Shown piece after piece: positions 44,636-56,850 of a stretch of 64,000 bases of DNA. The notes under the pieces were generated by a model. It searched no databases. It saw only the letters and a list, made by a program, of their open reading frames with translations, and had not been told where the DNA came from. Origin of the DNA: Chamaea fasciata (lineage: Eukaryota > Chordata > Aves > Passeriformes > Sylviidae); contig JARCOQ010000006.1 in the NCBI GenBank assembly GCA_029207755.1, positions 22,914,890 to 22,978,889 of the forward strand, in the 5' to 3' direction. Both the position numbers and the translations under genes were made by a program. Position 1 is the first letter of the stretch; each line of letters opens with the position of its first letter.

Positions 44636-46084
44636 TGACTGCTTTTATGCTAGGCTGTCTCAGAATGAGAGACGGGGAAGTTAAGTAACCCCTAGTGCAG
44701 TTCCTAAGCTAGCTTCACTTTCAAGAAAGGGGATGTAGGTTTTCATGTTGCTCTGGAGGAAATCACTTCCCGTACATTGTCCACCAGTACCGCACTGATG
44801 TCACAGGAGGAATTGTGCTAGAAAGTTAGGACACCAGATTCTGTGTCTCAGATTCCACGAAAACATTAAGTATGTAAATGGTAGTTTTGTCACATAGCCC
44901 CTGTTGCTGACAACCTGATCTCGAGAGAACTATCCCAGAGAAATAGCTAATTAGTAACCTCTACACAGTAGGGAAACATGAAAGTAATAAAGAATAGGTC
45001 TGTAGCTGAGTGAGCAGAAAGCTGTGGTCTCAGAAGGTGAGGAAATCTCTGCCTGTCTTCCCTCAGAAGTGTTTGAGCTTAATGTATGGAGCTGCATCAG
45101 TCTTGAAAAGAGGCTGGACGAATGGAGATGACCGCACCCAAATCTTGGCGCCAAACCCAAGTTTGATCATTGTTTGCACAACTCAGGGTTTTCTGTTTTG
45201 GGCCTGAGAGGTCTGTGCTGCTCAGGCATGCCCAAGTCTTGAGTTGCCTTGTGCCTTGCACCAGTCTCAGCACTGCACACAGTAACTGGGCAGCTCAGGG
45301 CCAAATCCTGCAGAGCAGGAGTAGCTGGAGAGCTGCTCTGTGGCCACCTGAAGCATAGGGCAAGCCTGTCACTGAAGAGGAGTAGGCAGCGGCATGGGAA
45401 GGGGTTCTGGAGCTGGGTTGAGTTGAAAGTTGAACTTTGTAGCTCAGGAGGGAGGCAAGAGAGTCCACAGGGAGAGGGTGGCATTTCAAGCAGGTTCCTT
45501 CATTTAGGCTTCTCTGTCAGGCATGCTCCAGTCTGAGTATTCTGAAGGGCTTTGACTCACCCTCTGAAGCCTCTAGTCCTGCCCACACAATGTGTCAGGA
45601 ACCTGCCTCATGCTAGATTTTGGGTTCTATTTCATCAGCACAGGCTTCAGTTTGTGCCACTCCACTACCAAACCTGAGGGGTATCTAACCCACAATGTTA
45701 GGTTGGTGAGGAACCAAAGCTTAAACTTGTTAAGGCATAGTAAATAATGTGTGAGAGTTTTACCAAGATCCATATAGGAAGTGCTTGTGAGACTGCGTTT
45801 TCATTTCCGCTTTCAGATTGAGTGCTCTCACAATGAGTAATGCAGAAGTTACTGTGCCTAGTCTGCTTTAGAGACTCCCTTATAATGCTCTCTGCCATGC
45901 TGTGAGGAAGCCTCCCTTTTGCTGAGGTATCTGTTCCTGGGGAGGCAATGACTTCACCCCCCAGTTGAAATGTGTCTGAGGGACCTATCTGTTTTCCCCT
46001 ATACAGCCCAGGAACTCAGGGGAAAGCAAATAGGCACATCCCAGTTTTCCCAACACACAGCTGGCGTCTTGACCACATACATTT

Positions 46085-46410
46085 TTCCTGCCTCCCTTTG
46101 AAAATGATACCAAAAAAGAATTAGGCTCTTTTTTTCACAAAATAAGCATATTTCTTCTTGTGTTTTTGTTTATACATGTGGTGCAGTGGCTAGACATAAG
46201 CAACAATCACCTTTATTTTGTGTAATTTGATGATCATCTAGGACAGGAGAAAGGCTTGCAGGATTAAATACAGTGGATATCAAAGGTGTCATGGTTTACT
46301 TCCTGAGCATTGCACATACCACTCTCCGAGGCAGACCAAAATCAGAGCTGACTGAATCTAGGAACAAAAAGGAACTCAGCCAAGGGGGACAGGAAGAGCT
46401 TCCTTCCTTA
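46085..46410 (+). repeat. Direct repeat copy B
   Basis: This is the partner of 43990-44285, in the same orientation about 2.1 kb downstream. Differences are single-base substitutions and short indels spread evenly, so the duplication is old. The homology fades after GAACAAAA near 46365, with weaker similarity to about 46410. Confidence 0.85.
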
Positions 46411-46766
46411 ATCTCAACCCCCTTCCTAACACCAGCAGCTTTCTTTTTTTCTCCAAGAGGGACGGAAAGCAGTGGATTAAGAAGAGATGTGACTTCATGG
46501 TAGAATAACCCATGTCAAGACCCTGGGTAATGTTATTTTGCATAATTTCTTGTAAACTGCAGTTACCTGTGGTTCAAGGCTTTATTTTTTGCTGTCAGCC
46601 TACTTCTCAATGCAAAAATAAATTGCAAGCCTTTGCTCCACCCCCATAAATATTTTCTGCAACGAGGTGTTTATTTCTGAAAGTCCCAGATAATGACTCA
46701 TAATGACTTTTTTAAAAAGGAGAAGCAATGTATTTTTTAATGTATTAACTATTCTCACAAAACCAG

Positions 46767-47321
46767 ATGTTCCCCATCACTGCACGGCATGAAGAGGTGA
46801 AAAGGAGCAGAAAAACTGCAGTAAGAGAGACAAAAAATCTCGCAAAAGCCAACCCAATAAACAACCAAGGATCAAGAGAAACAGGTCAGGTGTCGATTTT
46901 GCCTCTAACTTTGGAATTACCTACCTGTGCAGAGTGCATGGAGCTGAGGGTCTTTTGTTGGAGTTCCAGGTCTCTTGGAAGTGAAATAATGGATCAAATA
47001 TGTGAAGCATGTATATTACTGAGAAAGGTCTCAAATAAATCAAATTCAGCTATTTTTGGGAAATTATTGGGTCAAGGTCATTCAGGAAAAGTAGCGGAGG
47101 GAAATGGGTGGAAATCAAAACATGTTAGAACATGTTTCTTACTCTACAGTTTTGTTTCTTTGCTGAGTTCACTCAGTTCAAAAGTTGTTTATGAAGTGTT
47201 TTACAGATGGATGCACTTTTTCCAAAATGCAAACTACTTAGCCAGATGGCTTCACATCTGGATTAATCTCAGCACAAAACAGAGAAGAGTAGTTGCGTTT
47301 TTAAGTATCTGCTTTCTGTAG
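46767..47321 (+). other. 184-codon open frame of unknown status
   Basis: This is the longest open frame in the N4BP2-RHOH gap outside a CpG island. The translation has a basic, polar first half, six Cys in the middle, and a hydrophobic Leu/Ser/Val-rich stretch about residues 127-140. It resembles nothing I know. No promoter, Kozak context or splice structure supports it, and the length is long but not impossible by chance. I would not annotate it as a gene without expression or conservation. Confidence 0.2.
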
Positions 47322-49260
47322 CAGACCTAAAATTGGTGATGATCACCAAAGACATTTCTGTCAGTATTATTTGCAAACAGTATTTATTTCTCTACTTCTG
47401 AGAGTTCTGAATGTTTCTGATAAAAACATTTCAAAATGTTCAGGTGTCTGATTTGCTTTATCACAATTGCAATGGAAACTTACTGCCTGATTGCTTAGGC
47501 TGGTATTGGGAAACCCAAACCCAGTTAAAAACAGATGAATAGATGTTTAATGTGAAAATGAGGAAACACAAGTTCTCACATAAATCGGTGATGCGCTAAA
47601 GCCTCTTATTCAAAATCTTGTCTCAAACTAGAAGGAAGATTGAAGATTTTAAGAAGATAGGATTCCCAAAATGCCTTCTGTGAGCCTTCCTTACCTTCAG
47701 CACTGTTGATAATCAACTGAATTAATTTCTTTTTGTAGGGAAAAGAAACAAATTGATTCCCCAGACTAACCGTTCAGCACTGCTCTGTAAGCTTTGCATC
47801 AGCAGGTTTACAGCATGTTTTCATAGGCTATATTCTTTTTATATTTTTGGCAGTATGAACTGCCTTTCAATCTACACATAAGTTATCTTTTTGTTTCCTT
47901 TTTGGTTTATCTTGTAAATTATTCTGTTGGTTTTTAATGTTTCTTGGAAGAAGTATGACTTTATGTTGGAATGCATTGTACTGTCATAATGTTAATGTGG
48001 GCCAATTCATTAGCTGTCTTCAGAAGGTTTCCATCCTGCAAGGAACATAAAATGCATGGCATTGCGTCTGGATCAGGCAGTCCGTTGCTACTGTTTCATG
48101 ACTAGAGATGGTCTTGAGATAACTTCACTGAGCCCAAAATACTTGCTGAAAAGGACTGAGTTTCCACCTCTGTGCCTCTGGGTTTCAAGGCTGCTTGGGA
48201 AGCCAGTGCTCATGCCTCTGCCTGAGACATTCCACTGCACTGGTCATCCGGGCCCCTCGCCTTCAGCTCAGGGGCAGCTCTCCTGCTGTGCCAGTGCACT
48301 TGGGCTGCTTCAGGAGAATGGGACGGGTGTGCCCTCCCTGCACTCTGATTGCCTGAATATACAAACTGGACAACCTCTTGTGCTGATGGCTCCTAAAGTA
48401 TAGACCGTAAACACTTGAAATCCTGAAACTACCATCGCAGGTTTGCTTTCCGTGTTGTGGTAGGAGTTGTGGTGGCTGGAAGTGATGTAGATCTGGCCAG
48501 CTCGATTTGTCTATGCTGGGAAGTGTGGGAGTCTCAATGTCTGTGTGTCCACGTGCTCAGCCTTCTTTTGCTGGTAGAAGAGGGGACATACATGCTGATA
48601 AAATGATACTGCTGATCAATCCTGGCAAGTGCTTCAAAGGGATCCTCGCTGAATTACAACAAAACCGTGTACACCACTGTTGAATCAGCCCAAAGTGCCT
48701 GCCTTGGGTTTTTGCACAAAGTCAGCTAAACATGCATACTCTCCTCTGTAAAGGCAGGGCCGTATTCCAAGTGGCAGAAAAAATCCCAAGTGTCGTTCTG
48801 CTACCGGAGAGTGAATCACACGTAAACCATGCCGGGCAGTTGTTGATCTGCTCCTTTTCTCCTCGCACGTGTTGAGTGTTGAGCTGCTGGGCTGTGCCGT
48901 GCCATTAGCCCCTGTAGCAGGGAGGAGGCAGCTGTAGGAGCAGCAGAGTGCAAAGAAAAACCTTTCTGCAGCCTGGAGAGTTTGCCTCCCTCCCCCATCT
49001 TCAAGGTTTTTACATCTGCTCCCATAGTCACCAAAGAGAGAAAGATATACCTACCCACAACATACCCACAAGAGGCAGAGCTGTGAAGCTCTCACCAGGA
49101 AGCTGACTTATGCTAAACCTCTCCACTCCTTCTCATCACACTGCATCTGGGTCTGCTGTGGCTGCAGATGAACTAGACTCAGTTGCCAGAACTACTTCGT
49201 CCTGTACATGCAGGCCTCTCTGGTTACCTTTAGAGCTCTTGGATTTTTTGTCCTCTCAAT
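47322..49260. other. Gap DNA, nothing recognised
   Basis: It contains no repeats or exons that I can name. A 115-codon open frame at 48056-48403 lies in a GC-richer patch and lacks family features. The stretch is probably intergenic, or intronic to an upstream RHOH leader. Confidence 0.5.
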
Positions 49261-49281
49261 TATATAATTGTTCTAATCTGC

Positions 49282-49288
49282 TATAAAA
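49282..49288 (+). promoter_or_regulatory. RHOH: TATA-box-like element
   Basis: CTATAAAAG at 49281-49289 is a strong TATA match. A leader exon without ATG and a consensus donor follow within about 130 bases. Transcription would be expected to start near 49310. ETS-like words (ACTTCCG near 49368 and CTTCCT near 49402) lie in the leader, which would fit blood-cell expression, but such short motifs are common by chance. Confidence 0.4.
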
Positions 49289-49311
49289 GAAGTCTATCTG
49301 AAGAAGCCAGG

Positions 49312-49414
49312 AACACAGAACGTCACTCTTCTTTTTTTCTTCCCTTGTCTCATCTAGGGTAGTTTACTTCCGTAACATTTATTTTCGACAGCCTCTTTCA
49401 GCTTCCTGCCTCTG
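49312..49414 (+). other. RHOH: Candidate alternative RHOH leader exon
   Basis: The 3' end is a CTCTG|GTGAGT donor (GT at 49415-49416). From the predicted start to the donor there is no ATG, consistent with a 5'UTR exon. With the acceptor at 63315-63316 it would give a leader intron of about 13.9 kb. This is inference from TATA, donor and position only. Confidence 0.4.
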
Positions 49415-52400
49415 GTGAGTTCATTGCATTTTCTTTTTTTTTTCTAGGAGTCTCAATGTAAATTGATATTCTGAATCAAATTCAATATATTTTGGTTTAC
49501 TTTTGTTAATTACTTTTATTAATAAGTTTGTGAAATTGCTTCATATAATTGGTTTTACTTTTCTGTTAAATACCATCTGTTTAATGCTCGGTGTTGAGAT
49601 ACATAATTACACACCGGCTTAGATCTTGCATCTTCTGGATTTTCATTTGTTTCAGAGGTTTTTCACCTCAGCATGAAAAGACCTTATGTAAAGTAGAAAT
49701 AGGGATCTGATGGGCTGTACCATGCCAGTTTCTTCCATGTTAACTGATATAATAAAAGAGAAAAAATGGGAGTTACTCTCAAGATGGTGGGTCTGATTCT
49801 GATGTTCTTTTCTGTTGTATGAACTATGAACCCAGGAGTGATAGACATGTATAAATCTGCAGTATTTCAAATGATGGTCTTCCTCCCCATTTGTGAAGTA
49901 CATCATACTTATGAGAATACTCTTCTGCTTCATCTTAAATATTCCCAAATAAATTTAGGTGAAGATTTTATTGTGAGAATTTGAGAAACACATTCTTAGG
50001 ACTGGAGCGAGATCCAAAGTATTTTTAATTTGACAACGTATTTGTGGCTGGCTCTGGCTCCAGCGGCTGCCTGGCCATGCTGGGTCTAACAGATGCCTGT
50101 GCCACCCTCTGAGATGGAAGATTCCCATCCAAATGGCCTCGTCTGTAACTCTGCATTCAGGTCACTCCCAACGGCTTCTTCCCTGCTTTCTGAGCCAACT
50201 GTGGCATGCTTATGATGTGGAGTCCCCTTACAGAGCAGTATGTGTGTATGTGCATGCGTGCACACCCATTTCCAGATTCTTCTCACAAAACCCGCGTCTT
50301 ATGATACTCTAGTGGTGATGGAATGGCCTTGTCACATTTGCAATGAGATGCAGTTAATCGGAAAGGTGAATGAGGATAGAGCACACTGAGGCTGGAACCA
50401 TCTCTCTGACACAAGTCCCCACAAAAAATCTGAATGTGGATTTAAGATTTTCTAACTTCTCATTTCAGCTGTGTTTCCACCTTTGGATGGGGCAGGAGTT
50501 GAACTGTGGAGTCTGTCAGAGGTCAGCTTTAACGTGGGATTTATCCTGAATAAAATACTTGCAGGAGAAAAAGGTAGGGTAAATGAGATAAATTAGTTGT
50601 TAACAGGTACATCCGTCAGCAGATTTTGGTATCTGTTGCTGGTGGAATAAGGTGGGATTATGCTTTATATTGTGCTGCTTCATATTCCACATTTTCAACT
50701 CCACCATTTAGATCAGTGTGTGGTGTGTTTGTGATTTTCCAGTAGGAGGGACCATATGTGTATACTTACTTGACTTTAGGGTTTGATGTAGTTTTGCTGA
50801 GACCAATATGAAGATCTGTCATACGAATGAAATCAAATCTACCAGAGAAAGTGGGTACAGACTTCATGTGAATACTCTGTTTGAGATTTGGGTAGTAACC
50901 ATAGAGTCGAAAAGCCACATGTGCACTTGTGTCCTGCTAGTTTAGGGAGTAGGGCTTAGTGAGGCACAATACCAAGTTTAACATTCCCTAGATGAGGTGC
51001 TGCAAACCAGAAAAAAATGTAGATTTGTAGCTATAGAGAATTGGTGTTTTTGTAAGTAATCTGTACTTACTAAGTTCCAGAGCAAAGAATTAAATTTAAA
51101 AATGGGTTTGATTTTCATGTATAGCAAGATGCAAATTCATAGGCTATCAGCAGGGCAACATGGCTGTAAATTACTGTCATGTAATCCCATTTTAAGGTAA
51201 TTTTACTGTGCCAAAGCAGTGTGAAATCATCTCATAGCAGAAGAGCATCAAGGCCTTAAAAAGCAGACACTGATGCTAAAGTCACATTGCTGCTAGCAGC
51301 TGCTAGTGCCAGTGATGTTAGGGAAGTAATCTCCTGTACAGTGAGGGGCAAGCCACACAAGTCCTCAAAGATGTCAGTGTGTGATATGCAGCACACCCAG
51401 AGCACACAGGAAATGGGCAGCCGGTGTGGTGGCGGTCTCGCAGACTGCGCCCGTTCTGTAGAGCAGTGGGTCTGTACCAGCGGAAGCTCCCGAGAAGCTT
51501 TTCTCCGTGGTGCTTTCTGATAACTAGCCAGAAGGACACGCAGGCAGGGAGAAGAAATTCTACTGTTTCTACTCTTACTTTGGCTGTGCACTCCTAGATG
51601 TATAGCAGCAGATGGGTTAGGCACTTTAATGTGAAAGATTTTCTGTGAAAATTTCCTCTTAACCCCCCATTTTCTTCATGAAATTTTGGTGCTGTGATTC
51701 TATAGTTTTCCATAAGAAACAGTAGAATATTACTGACTGCACCATTCAAGTGCATTTGATTGACCATAAAATTAAAAATTGCAGATTTTTCTAATCAAAT
51801 AGTGCTTTTGATTATTGTTTGAAAAGAGATAAAATAAGTAACTGTAAAACTTGCATTTTTCAAAGTCTTGGTGTGACATTTCATACATCACACCACACAG
51901 CTTAACATCATTCCCAAATTAGGTTCTTGTGTTTTTGGCTAGTGGTGTGTGGTTTTATTAAGCAGTTTTCAAATATTTCCATGCTATGACAGAAGTTACA
52001 GCTGAAAAATATTTTGAGATAACTCCAGCATAGCAATTAAGAAAGGAAGATGGCTGCAGCTGTCTTAAACCCACTATTAGAGCATTACGGCCTTAAAATA
52101 CTGGGCAGGATCACACAAACACAACAAAGCAATGTAACAACAAAATTTGTGGGCTGTAGCCTACCATTAGCTCTTCTCCACAAAACCGAGTCTCATATTT
52201 GCTTAGCAGGATTTAGTTGTCCTTCAGTTTTTATGTCAGTGAAGAACTGGAAAACCTTTCCAATCCACCAGAAGGATCAGTGTACTGTGGAAGGGGAGAC
52301 TTTAGGAGCCTGCGAAATGTCTGTAGTGCAGCAGTGAGTGTGAGTACTGGAGGTCTTGGCTACAAACCTTGGTGTATCGGGTCTAATATGAGCAGCTGGC

Positions 52401-53337
52401 AAAGTGGCAGGGAGCAATAGTCCCAGCAGTCACAGTCTGTCACTGGGTGACAGGGTGGCTGGAGGATGGAGGGAACATGGTCTGAGCACTTACTGCGTGC
52501 GTGCATTCCTCACAGAGTGGGTACGGGAGTGGTTTGTGCCCTGCCTTGCTTGTGGCCGTGCCCTGTGTTTCTTGCAGACCCTTTATTGCTCCCCCCCTGC
52601 ACAGCTGGCTGCTGCTGCGTCTGCACTGTGTTGCTTTTGCACGAACAATTGCATTTGGTCTTTGGTTACAGAAGCCAAGGAGAAGTATAAATTGCTAAGG
52701 GATGAGAGTGGGGCTGAACTTGGCATGCTTCTCTTTACCTGACAAAATGTATGAACCTGCTGGAAACCACACGAGGATTCTGCTATCAATTGGGGATTTC
52801 CCTATGGGGAGCCATGGTGACCTGTCACATAGGAAAGACCCAGCATGTACTGGAAAAGGAGCAAACCCTTCTCCTGGCAGAAGCTGGCACAGTGGGCTGT
52901 GGTTGCATGCTGTGCATGGTGCCGCTTCTCGCACACAAGTGTAAGTGTGGAGTACCAGTAACTGACACTTGCCAGCTTGAGGTTATTGTACCATCTGGTG
53001 ATATGACTTCTTCTCATGAGTGACAGTGTGTTGCTTTTGAAGGTTAGACTGATTTATGTCAAAATATAGGTATGATTGGCTCTGCTAATTTAAAAGCATG
53101 AGACCAAGACCCCTGTGTCGCTAGGGGTGTCTTTTGGTTGTTTCCTGTGCCATGGTCATTGAAAGAATATTAAGCCTCTCAAACTTACAAGAAAACAGTT
53201 CTTTCCTTTCATTGATAGGCATGCCAGTGGACACACAGTCTTCAGCATGCCCCTTTTTTTTTTTTTTCCCATCAAATGACTGCACTTAAAAACTGGTAAA
53301 GACTTTGGAGTTCAAAGTTACGGAGCTACTGATATTC

Positions 53338-53390
53338 TCTAATATCTATTAATTAATCTATCTATTAATTATCTATCTAATTATCTGTGA
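53338..53390. repeat. Imperfect ATCT/ATTA tetranucleotide tract
   Basis: Interleaved TATCTATTAATTAATC-type units repeat several times. It is low complexity and probably a decayed microsatellite. Confidence 0.7.
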
Positions 53391-55946
53391 GCTTTTGTTT
53401 TTCTCACTATAAAAATATACTATGAAACAGCTGTCATAAAAACCCTTCATGTAATTTCATTATTTTCCACCAATTTCAATGCAAGTTTTTAAATTCCCAT
53501 CTCTTTCAGTGGAGTTTTAACTCTGGATGAAAAGCTGTCGGGTAAAATATCTTTGAGTTTGAATCAAGTCCGTCAGGATTCAAAAATAAAGCATGGGAAA
53601 TGTTCTCATAATGTTCAAACATCTCTCTCCTAAAATATCTCTCTTTTCATATGTGTGATCATTTTCATTCAAAATATGTAAAAATCAAGAAAATCAAGGA
53701 AAACTTTCTATGCTTCCCACTCAAGAGCTCCGCATTAAGATTTACCGTAGCATGGGAATTTGCATGATCTTTAAACTGACTGAAAGCCAAATAGATGTCA
53801 GCTATAAATACATGAAATGGCTTCTCAAAATATTCAGCTGAAGAATGAGTGAGAAGGATTTATGTATTACTTTTGGTTGTAGAGTCTTTTCTCCGCTTAA
53901 CCTATTCCTTATGACCCGCTGCTGTCTGCAGTATTATATGTTTTATATAAAGGTGGCAAGAGATCAAGGTTGTAATGGAATCAGAGAAAAGTAAAGAAAA
54001 ACAGGCATTAAAATATATATTCTGCTCTGGCATATGGTTGGTGTAAGATATAAATCAATATAAAATCCGAGCTGCCAGGTATAACTTGTGCTAATTCCAG
54101 GAAAAAAAAAAAAAAGAAAAAGAAAGCATGTTCCTTTGAAATTGGGCTTTAATCGTAACTATGCATGGAACGTAGGCAGTTTGATGAAGGCAAGTATGCA
54201 TGCCCATTTATTTTATCTAATTTTATCTGCTTCATTTGAGGAATTCTAGAGAGGCTACATGGTAGCCTCTACTTGTATTGTAGGTATGTATTATCTCTTA
54301 TTTTATCCATGTGCTGGATATAGTGCATGAATACAAAGTCATGGAATAGATTGTGGAAGACAAGTCCTTTTTTAAAATTTATAAAACAAATAAAAAAGAT
54401 AAAAGTCATAAATTGACAAATGCAGGACAAGTTATGATGATTGTATATTATATATCACGCCTGCTACTTGAAAAGTAATTGAAATTATTTCTACGAAAGC
54501 TCCTCAAATTTTTAACATTTTTATCTACATGTGTGCACACAAGATTTAAGAATGATATTAAAGATGGCAGTTTTCCGCTGTGTGAAATCTAGACTATGGT
54601 TTTAAACACTCTGATATGTACAGAGACAAGAAAAAGGTTTTTGTTGCTGGCAATCCTAAGGGGAAAAAGCTAAAATTATCAGGGAGTTTCTGTGTTATAA
54701 AATAAATAATCCAACCAAATTATTGTTGCTTCTTTTGCTAGTTTTGCTCATTAACATCAGGATTTTAATATTCATCACAGCTAAATGAAAGGGGACATGC
54801 AGTAAATATGAATTCTTCCTAAATAAAAACAAATCATTATGTTTTAGCAAGAGGTCATTACTGTGGATTGTTTGAACAACTGCAATATCATTATTTCTAC
54901 TCAGAACACCTGTACATCTGACACTTTATTCTTATCACAAAATATGCAAAAATAGTCTTCCATGGAACACTGGCTAATTCTGTTCTAACTAACATTTTCC
55001 TCCTCCGCCTTTACCTCCCACTGAAATCAAACCTGTGCAAATGCACAACTTAATGAACATGGAGAACCTCCTTCTTCTCCTGCTGATATTAGGGGGAGAA
55101 TATCTAGACTTGAGAATCTCCTTATTTTGTGCTAGACATTATATGAAGTCAGAGCAAAGTTAAACCCGAAGAGACTTCTGAAATTAAAGTTGGAGATCTT
55201 GCAAGAGATCCATTGAGGAAAATGGAGAAATGGTAGGGCAATTTTTAAAGACCTTTTAACAGTGAGGAGCATGTTACATCACCTGTATCATTCATATATT
55301 AGCTTTTAGCTATACTGTTAATTCGTAGCATTTAAAGGAGCCAGTCGAGAAGATCAAGTAGTGTGCAGACAAGGGAGAGGAGTGCAGTCCCACCGCAGGT
55401 TAGAGCTAAAACACACTGAAGCCTTCAAAACACACTGAATCCTTCTTCACTGCAATGAGCTTGGCACAGGCTCTGAAAGAGACCCTTTTGCCTGCAAATG
55501 AAAGTGTGTATATGGAGATGCTAGTTTGTTTTAACAATTTATCATGTTACACACCTGTGGGATTTAATGTAAACCCATGCATCTCCTTAACAGCAAGTCA
55601 TTGTAACATATTGTAAAGATGTGTCTAATAAATGTAATGGCTGCATACACAGCAGAAATACAATAGTTTAGTATGAGTGACTATGTAATTTTACATGTAA
55701 AACTCTATCAATTAGATACCTGGGTTGTTGCAAATCTCCATTTAGCACAGCAGTAATCTCTGCTCATATGCATACAAATATGTACATACCTGTATGTAGA
55801 CCGTGGTCATGTCAGTAATGCACGCGTTTGATGTAAAATATGTATGTAGGTTTTCAAATGATGGTAAGATGTCTTGCCCACAATATGTTGTTTCCTACAG
55901 CAATCTGTAGCAATGTCTTTTGCAGTGAATTAATATTAATGTGTCC

Positions 55947-56000
55947 ATATATATATATGTATGTGTATATGGACATACACACACACACACATATACATAT
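55947..56000. repeat. TA/CA microsatellite with inverted-repeat symmetry
   Basis: A (TA)n-GTATGTGTATATGG block is followed by CATAC(AC)nATATACATATGG. The two halves are roughly reverse complements, so a hairpin is possible. An open frame across it is a by-product of the repeat. Confidence 0.85.
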
Positions 56001-56809
56001 GGATGGGATTTTTTTGTACATGGATGTATTGGTTCGTTACTGAAATAGCTAAATTTTAAATATGCACTGATTTATTTACAATATTTTTGTGTATCTATAT
56101 ATGTGCATGTACAGTTCTGTGCATCCAGACTAGCAAATGCATCCATTTCTGAGAAATTACAAATGGTTATTTAAAACTTAACAAATGTTAGTTGTGTACG
56201 AAAGAGAAATGGATACTTCATGAGGGTTATGCCTGTGTCTGCAGATGATAAAAAAAAAGAACAAGCAGAAACAGGGGTAGGTTAGGCTCATTGGAAAGAA
56301 AACACAATAATTGTTGAAGGCTGTAAATGAAAGAGTACTTCAACACCCAAAGAATATTTCAACAGCCAAAAAAATTTGGGAAGATTTTGAAGAGTTAGCT
56401 CTGTAAAAAAAAAATCCTACAAAAACATGATGTAAATGCGTTTTTGATTTGTCTCAAGTTTCAAGAAATTGAAGTTGTTAAAAGAGGATGTGGCATGAAA
56501 AATTTAAAGTGGTTTGAGGCCCAAAGCTGCAAACATTTCCACATGTCAATAATTCTACACACCCAGTAGTCTGATTAAAGTAAATTACTTAAATATGATG
56601 TATTTTATATTATCAAGGCTTCAGTTTGGCTACAACGCAGTTCGACTTGCTGAAAATTTGCTTTTGACCTGCAAGTCATTCAGGGAGAAAAACTATTCAT
56701 AGGTACATGTGATGGCACTGGAGTCAGCACGCAGCATTTTATCCATGTTCATCTGCAAGTGTATCTGTATCCCCATGGGGGGCCAGCAGCTGTTCTGTGT
56801 TAGTGGTGA

Positions 56810-56850
56810 ATATATATGTACATATATATGTATGTATATGTGTGTGTGCA
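56810..56850. repeat. TA/TG microsatellite
   Basis: ATATATATGTACATATATATG is followed by TATG and TG repeats. It is ordinary alternating purine-pyrimidine DNA. Confidence 0.85.
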
